Of a stretch of 64,000 nucleotides of DNA, positions 52,696-60,140 are shown in pieces. The stretch covers positions 112,418 to 176,417 of the forward strand of contig NZ_CP083548.1 of NCBI RefSeq assembly GCF_025144145.1. Direction: 5' to 3'. The stretch comes from Leisingera sp. M658. GTDB taxonomy: Bacteria; Pseudomonadota; Alphaproteobacteria; Rhodobacterales; Rhodobacteraceae. Below the pieces are notes generated by a model. It made no database searches. It saw only the letters and a list, made by a program, of their open reading frames with translations, and was not told the DNA's origin. Position 1 is the first letter of the stretch. Each line of letters begins with the position of its first letter. A program made the position numbers and the translations under genes.

Positions 52696-53796
52696 TCAGT
52701 CTTCTTGTTCCAAGGCCTCAAAGAAGGCGGCGATTGCGTCCTCCAGCTTATGCCGGTCGATCTCGGAAAAGTCGCGCTCCATCGCCATCTCGATCTTGCC
52801 GTCGCGCGCCTGGCAACGGACTGTCCCCGCGGGGACAGTGCAGCGCAATGTTGTCTTGGCAACACCGGCGCGCGGTGCTGCGGCGGCGCGGGGCGCGTTC
52901 TTGCGCTTGCCCTCGGCAAAGCTGCGCAGCACATCCAGCTCACCCTCTTCGGTTTGCGGCTGCACCCGCGCCAGCGTGTCCCGCAGCACCTGCGCGTTCA
53001 TCGCATCCGCCTCCAGCCGTTTTTTCAGATCCAGCCCCAGCGCCCGCGGGATTGCCTCCGGAAATTTCAGTCCCTCGCCCACCGCCTTCAGCACCTGGGC
53101 GAAATGGCGGATATAGATCCGCTTTTGCCGCCCGGCCGAGGCATAAAGATCATTGACCGCATCCTCGGTCGTCTCGGCCCCGGTCTGGGTGTCCTCGGCG
53201 TAGCGCAGCGCCAGCTGTGCCATCTCGGCAAAAGAGATGTCGCGGCGCACCAGGTTTTCATCCACCATCCGGCGGTAGAGGGCCTGCAAGCTGTCGCCCT
53301 TGGCCACCAAACCCGCGGGGATCGCGGCATAGCTTTCGTCGCCAGTTTCCTGCAGCAGCGAAAAATAGGCGCGCATCCGGCGGTAGCCCTGGATCAGCTC
53401 AAACTTGCCGTCGCCGCGCTCTTCGACCCGGATCGGGTTCGACAGGCCAACGGCCTTGATCGACTCTTTCAGTTCCTCCAGATCCGGATCGCGTTCATCC
53501 TTGCGGTCACGGATCAGCTTATCCATGCGGATCATGCCAAGCGGGATCCGGTCGACCACCAGGCCCAGCTTCTTCAGCCGCACAAATTCATGTGCCAACC
53601 GGTCGTTTTCGGCGCGGATGTTTTGCTCGGCCTCGGCGCGGGCACGCAAGGCATCGGCGTTCTCCGAGATCGCGGTGGCCATCGGTCCGCGACGCGACTC
53701 TGTTTGTTTGTCATCCGGCTTTTTTGCGGCTGTCCCCGCGGGGAACACCTCTGGTTCAGACGGGAAGTCGATGTCGAAGACTCTGCGTTTGCTCAT
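52696..53796 (-). CDS. parB: Plasmid partition protein ParB
   Basis: 366 residues. The ParB N-terminal (CTPase-type) domain has LKESIKAVGLSNPIRV at 109-124 and box II GYRRMRA at 137-143 (GERRxRA in chromosomal ParB). The central helix-turn-helix region is near 185-260 (NLVRRDISFAEMAQLALRYAED). A C-terminal dimerisation segment is rich in acidic residues and helix (EIDRHKLEDAIAAFFEALEQ). It should bind the palindromic sites. The gene itself contains one exact palindrome (52822) and an end-altered copy (53731). It overlaps parA by 4 bp. Confidence 0.95.
   Translation of the reverse strand: MSKRRVFDIDFPSEPEVFPAGTAAKKPDDKQTESRRGPMATAISENADALRARAEAEQNIRAENDRLAHEFVRLKKLGLVVDRIPLGMIRMDKLIRDRKDERDPDLEELKESIKAVGLSNPIRVEERGDGKFELIQGYRRMRAYFSLLQETGDESYAAIPAGLVAKGDSLQALYRRMVDENLVRRDISFAEMAQLALRYAEDTQTGAETTEDAVNDLYASAGRQKRIYIRHFAQVLKAVGEGLKFPEAIPRALGLDLKKRLEADAMNAQVLRDTLARVQPQTEEGELDVLRSFAEGKRKNAPRAAAAPRAGVAKTTLRCTVPAGTVRCQARDGKIEMAMERDFSEIDRHKLEDAIAAFFEALEQED
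52822..52837. repeat. 16-bp palindrome copy inside parB (3' part)
   Basis: Exact copy, 147 bp beyond the last intergenic one, encoding CTVPAGTV in a linker near the ParB C-terminus. Confidence 0.9.
53731..53746. repeat. End-altered palindrome copy inside parB (5' part)
   Basis: tgtccccgcggggaac: intact left arm and core with a disrupted last two positions. It encodes VFPAGTA near the ParB N-terminus. Confidence 0.75.
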
Positions 53797-55097
53797 GCCT
53801 CATCCTCCAGGTTTTCCCAGGCTTCCAACGCGTAAGATCTGAATTCGTCATAAGCCTGGTCAAACGACGCACGTGCGCGCCGCCAGGTTTCGCGTGTCAT
53901 ATCCCGGTAGTCGATTTCATAGATGGAACTTAAGAACCGGCCCGATTGTTCGACTGCGCGGGTCATCTCAATCGGGTGCTCGGTCATTCTGCCCTCAAAC
54001 ACCTTCATAAATGCCGAACGCATCGCACGGTGCAAATCGTTACCGGATTCGTAACGGGTGAGCAGGAAGCGGACGTCCTGGAAAACCTTGGGCAGGGCAA
54101 ATGTCCCCGCGGGGACAACGCCGTTAAACGCCGACAAATCCTCCAGCGCCTCGGACAGCTGGCCGACAAAGGAAGTGGTGGAGTCATATTCCCAATAGCC
54201 GGGGCCGGAGGGGATATAGAGCATGTCGGCGGCAAAGACTGCGTTCATCGACTGGTAGCCGATCGCGGGCGGGCAATCGAAGATCATCAGGTCGTAGTCT
54301 TCGGCCGGCAGCTGGTCGAGGTAACGGGATACGGCCGCAAAGAACGACCACTCCGGATTGAGGTGCCGGTACTGGGCGGAGGCGAATTCGACAAAGGCCG
54401 CATTGGCGCAGGAGGGGATGATGTCGATGGTCGGCCAGCTGGTGGGTTTGACAAAGTCGCTGACCCGCAGGTCCTGCAGCCCCATGCCGGTGATCGCGTC
54501 GGGCAGCTGGCGCCGGGGCAGGGCGGTGCCGGACTCGGCGCCCTGCGGGACCGCGTTCATCCGCTCGGTCTCGCGCACCAGGTCGCGGGCCATGATGCCC
54601 CAGACGGTGTAATCCTCGGTGACATCGCTAAGGCCCATGGAGTGCGACAGGGTGGCCTGCGGATCGAAATCCACGCACAGCACCCGGTAGCCGTCCAGCG
54701 CCGCGGCATGGGCGAAATGCAACGCAACGGTGGATTTGCCCGCACCCCCTTTGAAGTTCGAGATCGCCACCCGCAACGCCCGTTTCCCCGCGGGGCGCTT
54801 GGGCAGCAGGGATTTGCGGTTGATCTTGATGCGGCGGCGCAGCTCGTTGATCTCCTCCAGCGAATACCAGCGCTGGCGGCCGTCTTCCTCGACATGGCCC
54901 TGGGGCAGGGAAGGATCTGCCGACAGCCGTCCCCGCAGGGTCGACTGGTTGACGCGGAAGATCAGCTCAGCCACTTCCCAGGAGGAGAACCGGCGCAGGG
55001 TCTTTTCCATTTCGGGGGAGAAGGTCTGCTGGCGGATCCAGCTTTGCATCTTGAGAGATTGGGCCTGCATTTTGGACAGGTCTTCGTGCGTAAACAT
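53793..55097 (-). CDS. parA: Plasmid partition ATPase ParA (type Ia, with N-terminal DNA-binding domain)
   Basis: 434 residues. An N-terminal helix-turn-helix region (about 36-90; SSWEVAELIFRVNQSTLRGRL, RWYSLEEINELRRRI) typical of autoregulating type Ia ParA precedes the deviant Walker A motif KGGAGKST at 116-123, with VDFDPQATLS and IFDCPPAIGYQ following. It drives plasmid segregation with ParB and probably represses its own promoter. AAGGAG lies 5 bp before the ATG. One exact palindrome (54102) and one core-only copy (54783) lie inside the gene. Confidence 0.96.
   Translation of the reverse strand: MFTHEDLSKMQAQSLKMQSWIRQQTFSPEMEKTLRRFSSWEVAELIFRVNQSTLRGRLSADPSLPQGHVEEDGRQRWYSLEEINELRRRIKINRKSLLPKRPAGKRALRVAISNFKGGAGKSTVALHFAHAAALDGYRVLCVDFDPQATLSHSMGLSDVTEDYTVWGIMARDLVRETERMNAVPQGAESGTALPRRQLPDAITGMGLQDLRVSDFVKPTSWPTIDIIPSCANAAFVEFASAQYRHLNPEWSFFAAVSRYLDQLPAEDYDLMIFDCPPAIGYQSMNAVFAADMLYIPSGPGYWEYDSTTSFVGQLSEALEDLSAFNGVVPAGTFALPKVFQDVRFLLTRYESGNDLHRAMRSAFMKVFEGRMTEHPIEMTRAVEQSGRFLSSIYEIDYRDMTRETWRRARASFDQAYDEFRSYALEAWENLEDEA
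54102..54117. repeat. 16-bp palindrome copy inside parA
   Basis: Exact copy encoding GVVPAGTFA. A core-only derivative (ccccgcgggg without the outer TGT/ACA) lies at about 54783-54798 in the same gene. Confidence 0.88.
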
Positions 55098-55125
55098 CGC
55101 TGCTCCTTAGCCTCACACGTTTTCT

Positions 55126-55153
55126 ATTATGCGCGTCCATTTCTAGCGGACGC
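55126..55153 (-). promoter_or_regulatory. Likely parA promoter/operator
   Basis: An inverted pair GCGTCC (55133-55138) and GGACGC (55148-55153) lies next to a CATAAT -10-like element (55126-55131, minus strand), about 30 bp upstream of the parA ATG. The layout suits autorepression by the ParA helix-turn-helix domain. The -35 element is weak. Confidence 0.55.
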
Positions 55154-55650
55154 TAATTCAGCCTCAATATTCATTTACGCCGAATTTGCAAAAAACGCAA
55201 AAGCAAATATGGTTGGCAACAGCGTCCTGTCCCCGCGGGGACACATCTGCAAAAGGCCCAATGGAATATAGGCGGAACCGATTCGGAGACTGGCAGCCAA
55301 ACGATTCGTTTCATTGGATTTTTCTGGGGTTCACACGCCAGATTTAGGGGGACACCCCGGGGCCGGACACAGCAGATTGGGGGACATTTCTGCCGTAATA
55401 GGGGACACACAAGATGTCCCCCCATACCATTGATACCAATTTTTCTATCGAAAAAGGGATTGGGCCTGAATTCAATTCCCGCCGGCGCTTGACAGAATCG
55501 GAATTCCGGACGCAAATCAGGTACAACAAACGAATAGCGTTGAGTTCGGAGCTAAACCGGCCAGCGCAAGTCTTGGCAAAAGACGCTGAGAACACTTGAG
55601 GCAGCATATCCCGGCCCAAAAGGGCAGGGGAGGGAGAAACGGGGGCAGCA
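55154..55650. other. Probable replication origin region between parA and initiator
   Basis: About 500 bp, locally more AT-rich than its surroundings, with no gene. It holds one exact palindrome (55228-55243) and four copies of the half-site GGGGACA: 55348-55354, 55380-55386 and 55401-55407 in one direction and TGTCCCC at 55415-55421 in the other. The last two form GGGGACA-7-TGTCCCC. No canonical DnaA box was seen. The position directly upstream of the initiator gene fits an origin. Confidence 0.6.
55228..55243. repeat. 16-bp palindrome copy upstream of parA/initiator
   Basis: Exact copy in the divergent intergenic region, the only full-length palindrome on the initiator side of parAB. Confidence 0.9.
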
Positions 55651-56334
55651 ATGCTTGCCAAACGGCCTGCGGGGCGCAACGCCTCAGCATTGAAGTATGA
55701 CATCCTCACGGCGATGGGGACCTATGCGCTTGGCCAGGGCAAGGGGGCGCAGAAACTGGTGCTGCGCTTCATGACATTGATGACCGCACGCTACAACTGG
55801 CAGCGCGATGAACTGGCAGTGGGCCAGCGCGAGATAGCCCGGCTGTGGGATGTCGATGAACGCACGGTAAAGCGCGAGATGGCCAAGCTGCGGGGCTGGG
55901 GCTGGCTGGTGGTGAAGCGTCAGGGCGCGCGCGGGCGGGTCACCGAATACGGGATCGGCCTGGAGCGGCTGCTGGCGGATACGCAGGACCGCTGGGGGGC
56001 TGTGGGTCCGGATTTTGAACACCGGATGCAAAACAATGATGAGCCGGCGCCGAATGTGGTGCCGCTGCGCCCAGGTTCGGCGCCGCCTGCGCCGGATATC
56101 TCGGACGGCAGCGAATGGAGCCTGGCCAAGGCAGTGCTGCATGCGGAGGACCCGGCGAATTATGCGTCGTGGGTGCAAGGGCTGGAACGCGCCAGCCGCG
56201 CCGGCGGCCGGCTGACGCTAAAGGCGCCGAGCCGGTTCCACGCAAACTATGTGATGGCGCATCTGATGCCGCGCTTGCTGGCGGCCTGCCGCGATGTGGA
56301 TGGCGGGGTCTCGGCGATTGTTGTCGAGGCGTGA
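55651..56334 (+). CDS. DnaA-like plasmid replication initiator
   Basis: 227 residues. N-terminal half: a winged helix-turn-helix-like region near 50-90 (VGQREIARLWDVDERTVKREMAKLRGWGWLVV). C-terminal 75 residues (YASWVQGLERASRAGGRLTLKAPSRFHANYVMAHLMPRLLAA) have the pattern of DnaA domain I (W..L then L.L.AP..F...Y). This arrangement matches the DnaA-like replicase class of Rhodobacterales plasmids, encoded next to parAB. There is no AAA+ domain. A GGGGGCAGCA element precedes the ATG. The exact compatibility group needs comparison with known replicons. Confidence 0.85.
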   Translation: MLAKRPAGRNASALKYDILTAMGTYALGQGKGAQKLVLRFMTLMTARYNWQRDELAVGQREIARLWDVDERTVKREMAKLRGWGWLVVKRQGARGRVTEYGIGLERLLADTQDRWGAVGPDFEHRMQNNDEPAPNVVPLRPGSAPPAPDISDGSEWSLAKAVLHAEDPANYASWVQGLERASRAGGRLTLKAPSRFHANYVMAHLMPRLLAACRDVDGGVSAIVVEA

Positions 56335-56351
56335 GGCCTAATCTTCGCGGC

Positions 56352-56366
56352 AGTGGTTGAACCACT
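56352..56366. promoter_or_regulatory. 15-bp palindrome between initiator and UDP-sugar dehydrogenase genes
   Basis: Perfect AGTGGTT-G-AACCACT in the 105-bp gap. It may be an operator for the downstream gene or a weak terminator; there is no T-run. Confidence 0.4.
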
Positions 56367-56439
56367 TGGGGGCGCGGCATTATGTGGGTGGGCAGGGGGC
56401 TTGGCTTAAGACGCCCCGCAAGAACAAGGAGCAGCCCGG

Positions 56440-57714
56440 ATGAGCGGCGTGCAGGATAAGATCTGTGTCATTGGACTTGGCTATGTGGGGCTGCCGCTGG
56501 CGGCGGCCTTTGGGCAGCAGCGGAAAGTCATTGGCTTTGACATCGATCCGGGCCGCATTGCCGAGCTGCGCCGGGGCGAAGACCGCACCCGCGAGCTGGG
56601 CTGCCAGGAACTGGCAATTGCGGAGCACCTTAGTTTCACTGCCGACCCGGCGGAGATTGCCGGTTGCTCCATCTATATCGTCACCGTGCCGACGCCGGTG
56701 GATGCCAGCCACCGCCCGGATCTGAGCCCGCTCTTGTCGGCTTCGGCGATTGTTGGCGGGGTGCTGAAACCGGGCGATCTGGTGATTTATGAATCCACCG
56801 TCTATCCCGGCGCCACCGAGGAAGATTGCGTGCCCATTCTGGAAGCGCGCTCGGGGCTGGTGTTCAACAAGGATTTCTTTGCCGGCTACAGTCCCGAGCG
56901 GATCAACCCCGGCGACAAGGCGCGGCGGCTGGCGGATATCGTCAAAGTGACATCCGGGTCGACGCCGGAGGTGGCCGAACGCGTCGATGCGCTGTACCGC
57001 GAGGTGGTGACGGCCGGCACCCATAAGGCCGCGGGCATCCGGGTGGCTGAGGCCGCCAAGGTGATTGAGAACAGCCAGCGGGATATCAACATTGCGCTGG
57101 TGAATGAGCTGGCCAAGATCTTTAACAAGATGGGGATTGATACCGAGGCGGTGCTGGAAGCGGCTGGAACCAAATGGAATTTCCTGCCGTTCCGCCCCGG
57201 TCTGGTGGGCGGGCACTGCATCGGGGTGGACCCTTATTACCTGACCCACAAGGCCGAAAAGCTGGGATATCATCCCGAGATCCTGCTGGCGGGTCGGCGG
57301 CTGAATGACGGCATGGGTGCCTATGCTGCCGGCGAGATGGTGAAGGCGATGCTGAAACGCGGCCTGCCGGTTTCGGGCGCGCGGGTTCTGGTGATGGGGC
57401 TGACCTTCAAGGAGAACTGCCCGGATCTGCGCAATACGCGGGTGATCGATGTGGTGCGCAGCCTGGAGGAATACGGGGCGAAGGTCGATGTATATGATCC
57501 CCATGCAGACCCCGAGGAGGCACAGGCGGAATACGGCATCTCGCTGGTTCCGGAGATCGGGCAGGGGGCCTATGCCGGGGTGGTGCTGGCGGTGGCACAT
57601 TCCGAGTTCCGCGAAATGGGCGCGGAAGCGATCCGCGCCTTGGGGACCGCCGGCGCGCTGGTCTATGACCTGAAATATGTGCTGGCGCCGGAAGATGCGG
57701 ATCTGCGGCTTTGA
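56440..57714 (+). CDS. UDP-sugar 6-dehydrogenase (TviB/WbpO-like)
   Basis: 424-residue NAD-dependent nucleotide-sugar dehydrogenase. Rossmann motif [14 protein letters not shown] at 13-26, [17 protein letters not shown], the central [14 protein letters not shown] and the catalytic Cys in [13 protein letters not shown]-terminal [16 protein letters not shown]. The segments match the UDP-N-acetyl-hexosamine dehydrogenases (Vi antigen TviB, WbpO) better than UDP-glucose dehydrogenase. It would supply a uronic acid for surface polysaccharide. AAGGAG precedes the ATG. No other polysaccharide gene is adjacent, so the pathway partners are elsewhere. Confidence 0.92.
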   Translation: MSGVQDKICVIGLGYVGLPLAAAFGQQRKVIGFDIDPGRIAELRRGEDRTRELGCQELAIAEHLSFTADPAEIAGCSIYIVTVPTPVDASHRPDLSPLLSASAIVGGVLKPGDLVIYESTVYPGATEEDCVPILEARSGLVFNKDFFAGYSPERINPGDKARRLADIVKVTSGSTPEVAERVDALYREVVTAGTHKAAGIRVAEAAKVIENSQRDINIALVNELAKIFNKMGIDTEAVLEAAGTKWNFLPFRPGLVGGHCIGVDPYYLTHKAEKLGYHPEILLAGRRLNDGMGAYAAGEMVKAMLKRGLPVSGARVLVMGLTFKENCPDLRNTRVIDVVRSLEEYGAKVDVYDPHADPEEAQAEYGISLVPEIGQGAYAGVVLAVAHSEFREMGAEAIRALGTAGALVYDLKYVLAPEDADLRL

Positions 57715-57827
57715 TCAAGTGCCAAGGGCGGCGGAGGCCCGTGGGGGGACGCCGCTGCCGTTGCGTTTGCCGCGTTATCCCTGCAGCATACCCCTGACCG
57801 CTTGCAGGGCATGACCTAGCAAAAGCA

Positions 57828-57849
57828 GCGGCCCGCCCGGACGGGCCGC
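57828..57849. terminator. Stem-loop after the UDP-sugar dehydrogenase gene
   Basis: GCGGCCCG/CGGGCCGC 8-bp stem with a 6-base loop, then GTTTGC: a weak T-run. Likely terminator in a 184-bp gap that otherwise shows nothing. Confidence 0.55.
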
Positions 57850-57898
57850 CGTTTGCCCGGCGCCTGCGGCTTTACTCCGGGCTTTGGGGAGTTTGGAT

Positions 57899-58333
57899 AT
57901 GAGCGATATTCTGGAAGGCCGTTGCCTGTGCGGCGCCGTGAAAATCCGTGTCGATGGGGCGCATGACCCGCGCCCCGGAGCCTGCCATTGCCGCATGTGC
58001 CAGCGCTGGACCGGCGGGCTTTTCTTATGTTTTGAGGCTGATGCGGAAGCGGTGGTGGTGGAGGGGCCTGCGGTCCGGTATCAATCTTCTGCCTTTGCCG
58101 AGCGGGCGTTCTGCAGCACCTGCGGGTCGCATCTTTGGATGCGGGATGTGGATAAGGACGGCGCGCCTTATGACCTGATGCCGGGACTGTTTGATGCCGC
58201 TCTCAGCTGGCCGCTCCGGTCGGAGATCTATGCCGACCGGGCAATGGCGTCAGTGCGGCTGGAGGGCGATCACAAGCGGGCCACCCGGGATGAATGGGAG
58301 GCCCAGAACCCGTTCATTGACGGAGATGTCTGA
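57899..58333 (+). CDS. GFA-family (glutathione-dependent formaldehyde-activating enzyme-like) zinc protein
   Basis: 144 residues. Zinc-binding cysteines in GRCLCGAVKI, CHCRMCQRWTGG and CSTCGSHLW are all present, with the Mss4-like fold of the family. Members were named for formaldehyde-glutathione adduct formation, but most, including this one, have unproven substrates. ATG chosen because GGGGAG lies 7 bp upstream; an earlier in-frame ATG is less well supported. Confidence 0.88.
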   Translation: MSDILEGRCLCGAVKIRVDGAHDPRPGACHCRMCQRWTGGLFLCFEADAEAVVVEGPAVRYQSSAFAERAFCSTCGSHLWMRDVDKDGAPYDLMPGLFDAALSWPLRSEIYADRAMASVRLEGDHKRATRDEWEAQNPFIDGDV

Positions 58334-58347
58334 GGGCAGGGGCCAAC

Positions 58348-58470
58348 TCAGCGGTCTGTGCGGGCCAGTGCCAGGCCAAGGCCCGAGGTGGCGAACAACG
58401 CGCCGGTCAGCCGGTGGCGCGGGCGGCCGATACCGAGGATTGCGGGGCGGGCAAGGCCTGACAGGCCGCT
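58348..58470 (-). pseudogene. C-terminal remnant resembling a LysE/RhtB exporter
   Basis: Read on the minus strand, 40 codons without a start (preceded by a stop) end in GRPRHRLTGALFATSGLGLALARTDR, the pattern of a LysE-family C-terminus (last TM helix, Arg, stop). The rest of the gene is missing, replaced by the rpiR gene. It suggests a past deletion or insertion at this point. Recognition rests on pattern only. Confidence 0.4.
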
Positions 58471-58483
58471 TCACGTAAGTTCC

Positions 58484-59395
58484 CTAGCGGCTGACACGCG
58501 GCAGTTTCGGGCCGCTCCAATAGGCGCCGCTGTCCTGACGCAGGGCGTCATAGGCCTCTATCCGGTGCCGGGCGTCTTCGCCGCCGGCTGCGATCAGATG
58601 GGTGAGCAGGCATTCCAGAACCGCCATTGCGCCGCCGACGGCGCCGAAAGGGTGCAGCGAGCTGGCGGCCACCGCCAGCACATGATCGGTGCGGATGCCG
58701 GGGGCGATGACTTCGCTGTCGGAAATCAGGATCACCTTTGCCCCGCGTTCGCCCGCCAGCCGCAGCGCCTGGATGGTGCCGGCGGAGTAGGGGGCGAAGG
58801 TAAGGGCGATCAGGCAGTCCTCGGGGGTGATATCCAGCAGATCGTCCAGCGCAGCGCCCATGTGGCGCGGGACCAGTTCCAGCCCCGGCAGCGCCATGCG
58901 GCCGACGTAGTGGAAGTAATAGGCCAATGCGTAGGAAGAGCGGGTTGCGGTGACATAGCTGCGGCGGGCGGAGGTGAGGGTGTCGATGATGGCCTGGGTG
59001 CGCTCTGCCGTCATCAGCCGCAGTGAGCGGGAGGTGATGTTGAGCTGGTTGCGCGCCGCCGATGCCTGCAGCGCGCCGGCCGGGCCTTGGTCCTGCATCC
59101 GGTCGAGCCAGTCCTGGCCAAGGTCAGCCTCGTGCGTAGTGGTGAGGGCGGCGCGAAAGGGGGCGCGGAGGGCCTCGAAGCTGTCATAACCCAGATGCTG
59201 GGCGAGGCGGACAAAGCCGTTGGCGCTGATGCCGGTCCTCTCGGCCGAGGTGCGGACCGTATCAAGGCCGAAGTCGCCGGGGTTGTCGATCACGTATTTC
59301 GCCGCCGCCTTCAGCTTGGGCGGCAGTTGCTCCATCTGGTCCTTCAGGTGCTGGATCAGCCGGGCGGTTTTCCGGGGGTCGAGATGCGGGTCCAT
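58484..59395 (-). CDS. RpiR-family transcriptional regulator
   Basis: 303 residues. N-terminal HTH_6 domain (about 10-85; LPPKLKAAAKYVIDNPGDFGLDTVRTSAERTGISANGFVRLAQHLGYDSFEAL) and C-terminal SIS sugar-phosphate-binding domain (about 130-280; YVTATRSSYALAYYFHYVGRMAL, IALTFAPYS, ILISDSEV). Such proteins regulate sugar catabolic genes in response to phosphosugars. No obvious metabolic target lies next to it. Confidence 0.92.
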   Translation of the reverse strand: MDPHLDPRKTARLIQHLKDQMEQLPPKLKAAAKYVIDNPGDFGLDTVRTSAERTGISANGFVRLAQHLGYDSFEALRAPFRAALTTTHEADLGQDWLDRMQDQGPAGALQASAARNQLNITSRSLRLMTAERTQAIIDTLTSARRSYVTATRSSYALAYYFHYVGRMALPGLELVPRHMGAALDDLLDITPEDCLIALTFAPYSAGTIQALRLAGERGAKVILISDSEVIAPGIRTDHVLAVAASSLHPFGAVGGAMAVLECLLTHLIAAGGEDARHRIEAYDALRQDSGAYWSGPKLPRVSR

Positions 59396-59456
59396 ACAAG
59401 GTATCAGAGCAGATGTGCGAGGAATAGCAAGAGTGGAACGGGTGTTCCTGCCCGGG

Positions 59457-59759
59457 TTATTCTGACAGGAAGGCCATCAGGTCCTGGCGGGCGTGCAGGA
59501 TGCGGATGATTTCGGGGCGGGAGTGTTCCAGCCGGTAGATCACCAGATGCGCGCCGCTGGGATGGATGCGGACCGGCGGCGTGAATTCAGTGCGTTCGCG
59601 GGCCATTTCCGGGAAGTCCGCCAGCAGGTCGAACAAGGCAAACAGGCCATCGGCATAGGCATCAGCCTGCGCCTCGCTCCAGGTGTCCAAGCCGTAGCGC
59701 CAGATGGCAGACAGGTCGGCGCGGGCGGCGGGGCGGATCAGCCAGCGCGGCTCAGCCAT
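59457..59759 (-). CDS. parE: ParE/RelE-family toxin
   Basis: 100 residues with the ParE signature: IRPAARADLSAIWRYGLDTWSEAQADAYADGLFALFDLLADFP, then a conserved RIHPSGAHLVIYRL and IIRILHARQD. ParE toxins poison DNA gyrase. The ATG overlaps the end of the antitoxin gene by 8 bp, which supports the start over a longer upstream frame. On a plasmid it would act in post-segregational maintenance. Confidence 0.93.
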   Translation of the reverse strand: MAEPRWLIRPAARADLSAIWRYGLDTWSEAQADAYADGLFALFDLLADFPEMARERTEFTPPVRIHPSGAHLVIYRLEHSRPEIIRILHARQDLMAFLSE

Positions 59760-59988
59760 TGCGGCGCATTGCGGCCCTAAAGTCCTGTGCTGACAGCGCT
59801 TCCGCCGGGCCGCTGGCGAGGCCTGCATCAATGGCGGATTGCAGTTCACCTATGGCGGCGGTGCGGGCCTGGTCGCGGCGGATCAGGTCGCGGACATAGT
59901 CGCTGGAATTGGCATAGGTGCCGGTGCGGGCCTGGTCCTCGACCCAGTCTTTCATCTGGTTCGGCAGGGATACATTCATGGTGGCCAT
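59752..59988 (-). CDS. parD: ParD-family antitoxin
   Basis: 78 residues: ribbon-helix-helix DNA-binding N-terminus (MNVSLPNQMKDWVEDQARTG, NSSDYVRDLIRRDQ) and a flexible C-terminus that wraps the toxin. AGGAG precedes the ATG. It should repress its own promoter at the palindrome just upstream. Confidence 0.94.
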   Translation of the reverse strand: MATMNVSLPNQMKDWVEDQARTGTYANSSDYVRDLIRRDQARTAAIGELQSAIDAGLASGPAEALSAQDFRAAMRRNG

Positions 59989-60011
59989 ATGCGGTCTCCT
60001 TTCGCTGGATC

Positions 60012-60041
60012 AGGATATGGCAATCTTTGCCAATAATGCAA
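60012..60041 (-). promoter_or_regulatory. parDE promoter with operator in the spacer
   Basis: Minus strand: -35 TTGCAT (60036-60041) and -10 TATCCT (60012-60017) with an 18-bp spacer. The spacer contains the inverted repeat TGGCAA-TCT-TTGCCA (60018-60032), 30 bp upstream of the parD start. ParD binding there would block RNA polymerase. Confidence 0.65.
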
Positions 60042-60088
60042 GGGGGAGGGCGTGGCAGCGGAATGGCGGGCAGATTGCTACCCAACAG

Positions 60089-60121
60089 AAAAGGCCCGCA
60101 ACAACTGGTTGCGGGCCTTTT
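60089..60121. terminator. Bidirectional terminator between fusion gene and parDE
   Basis: 14-bp perfect stem AAAAGGCCCGCAAC/GTTGCGGGCCTTTT with a 5-base loop. T-rich tails lie on both sides (CTTGTTTTTT on the plus strand). It lies 19 bp after the stop of the 1285-residue gene. Confidence 0.93.
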
Positions 60122-60140
60122 CTTGTTTTTTCTGGCCGGA

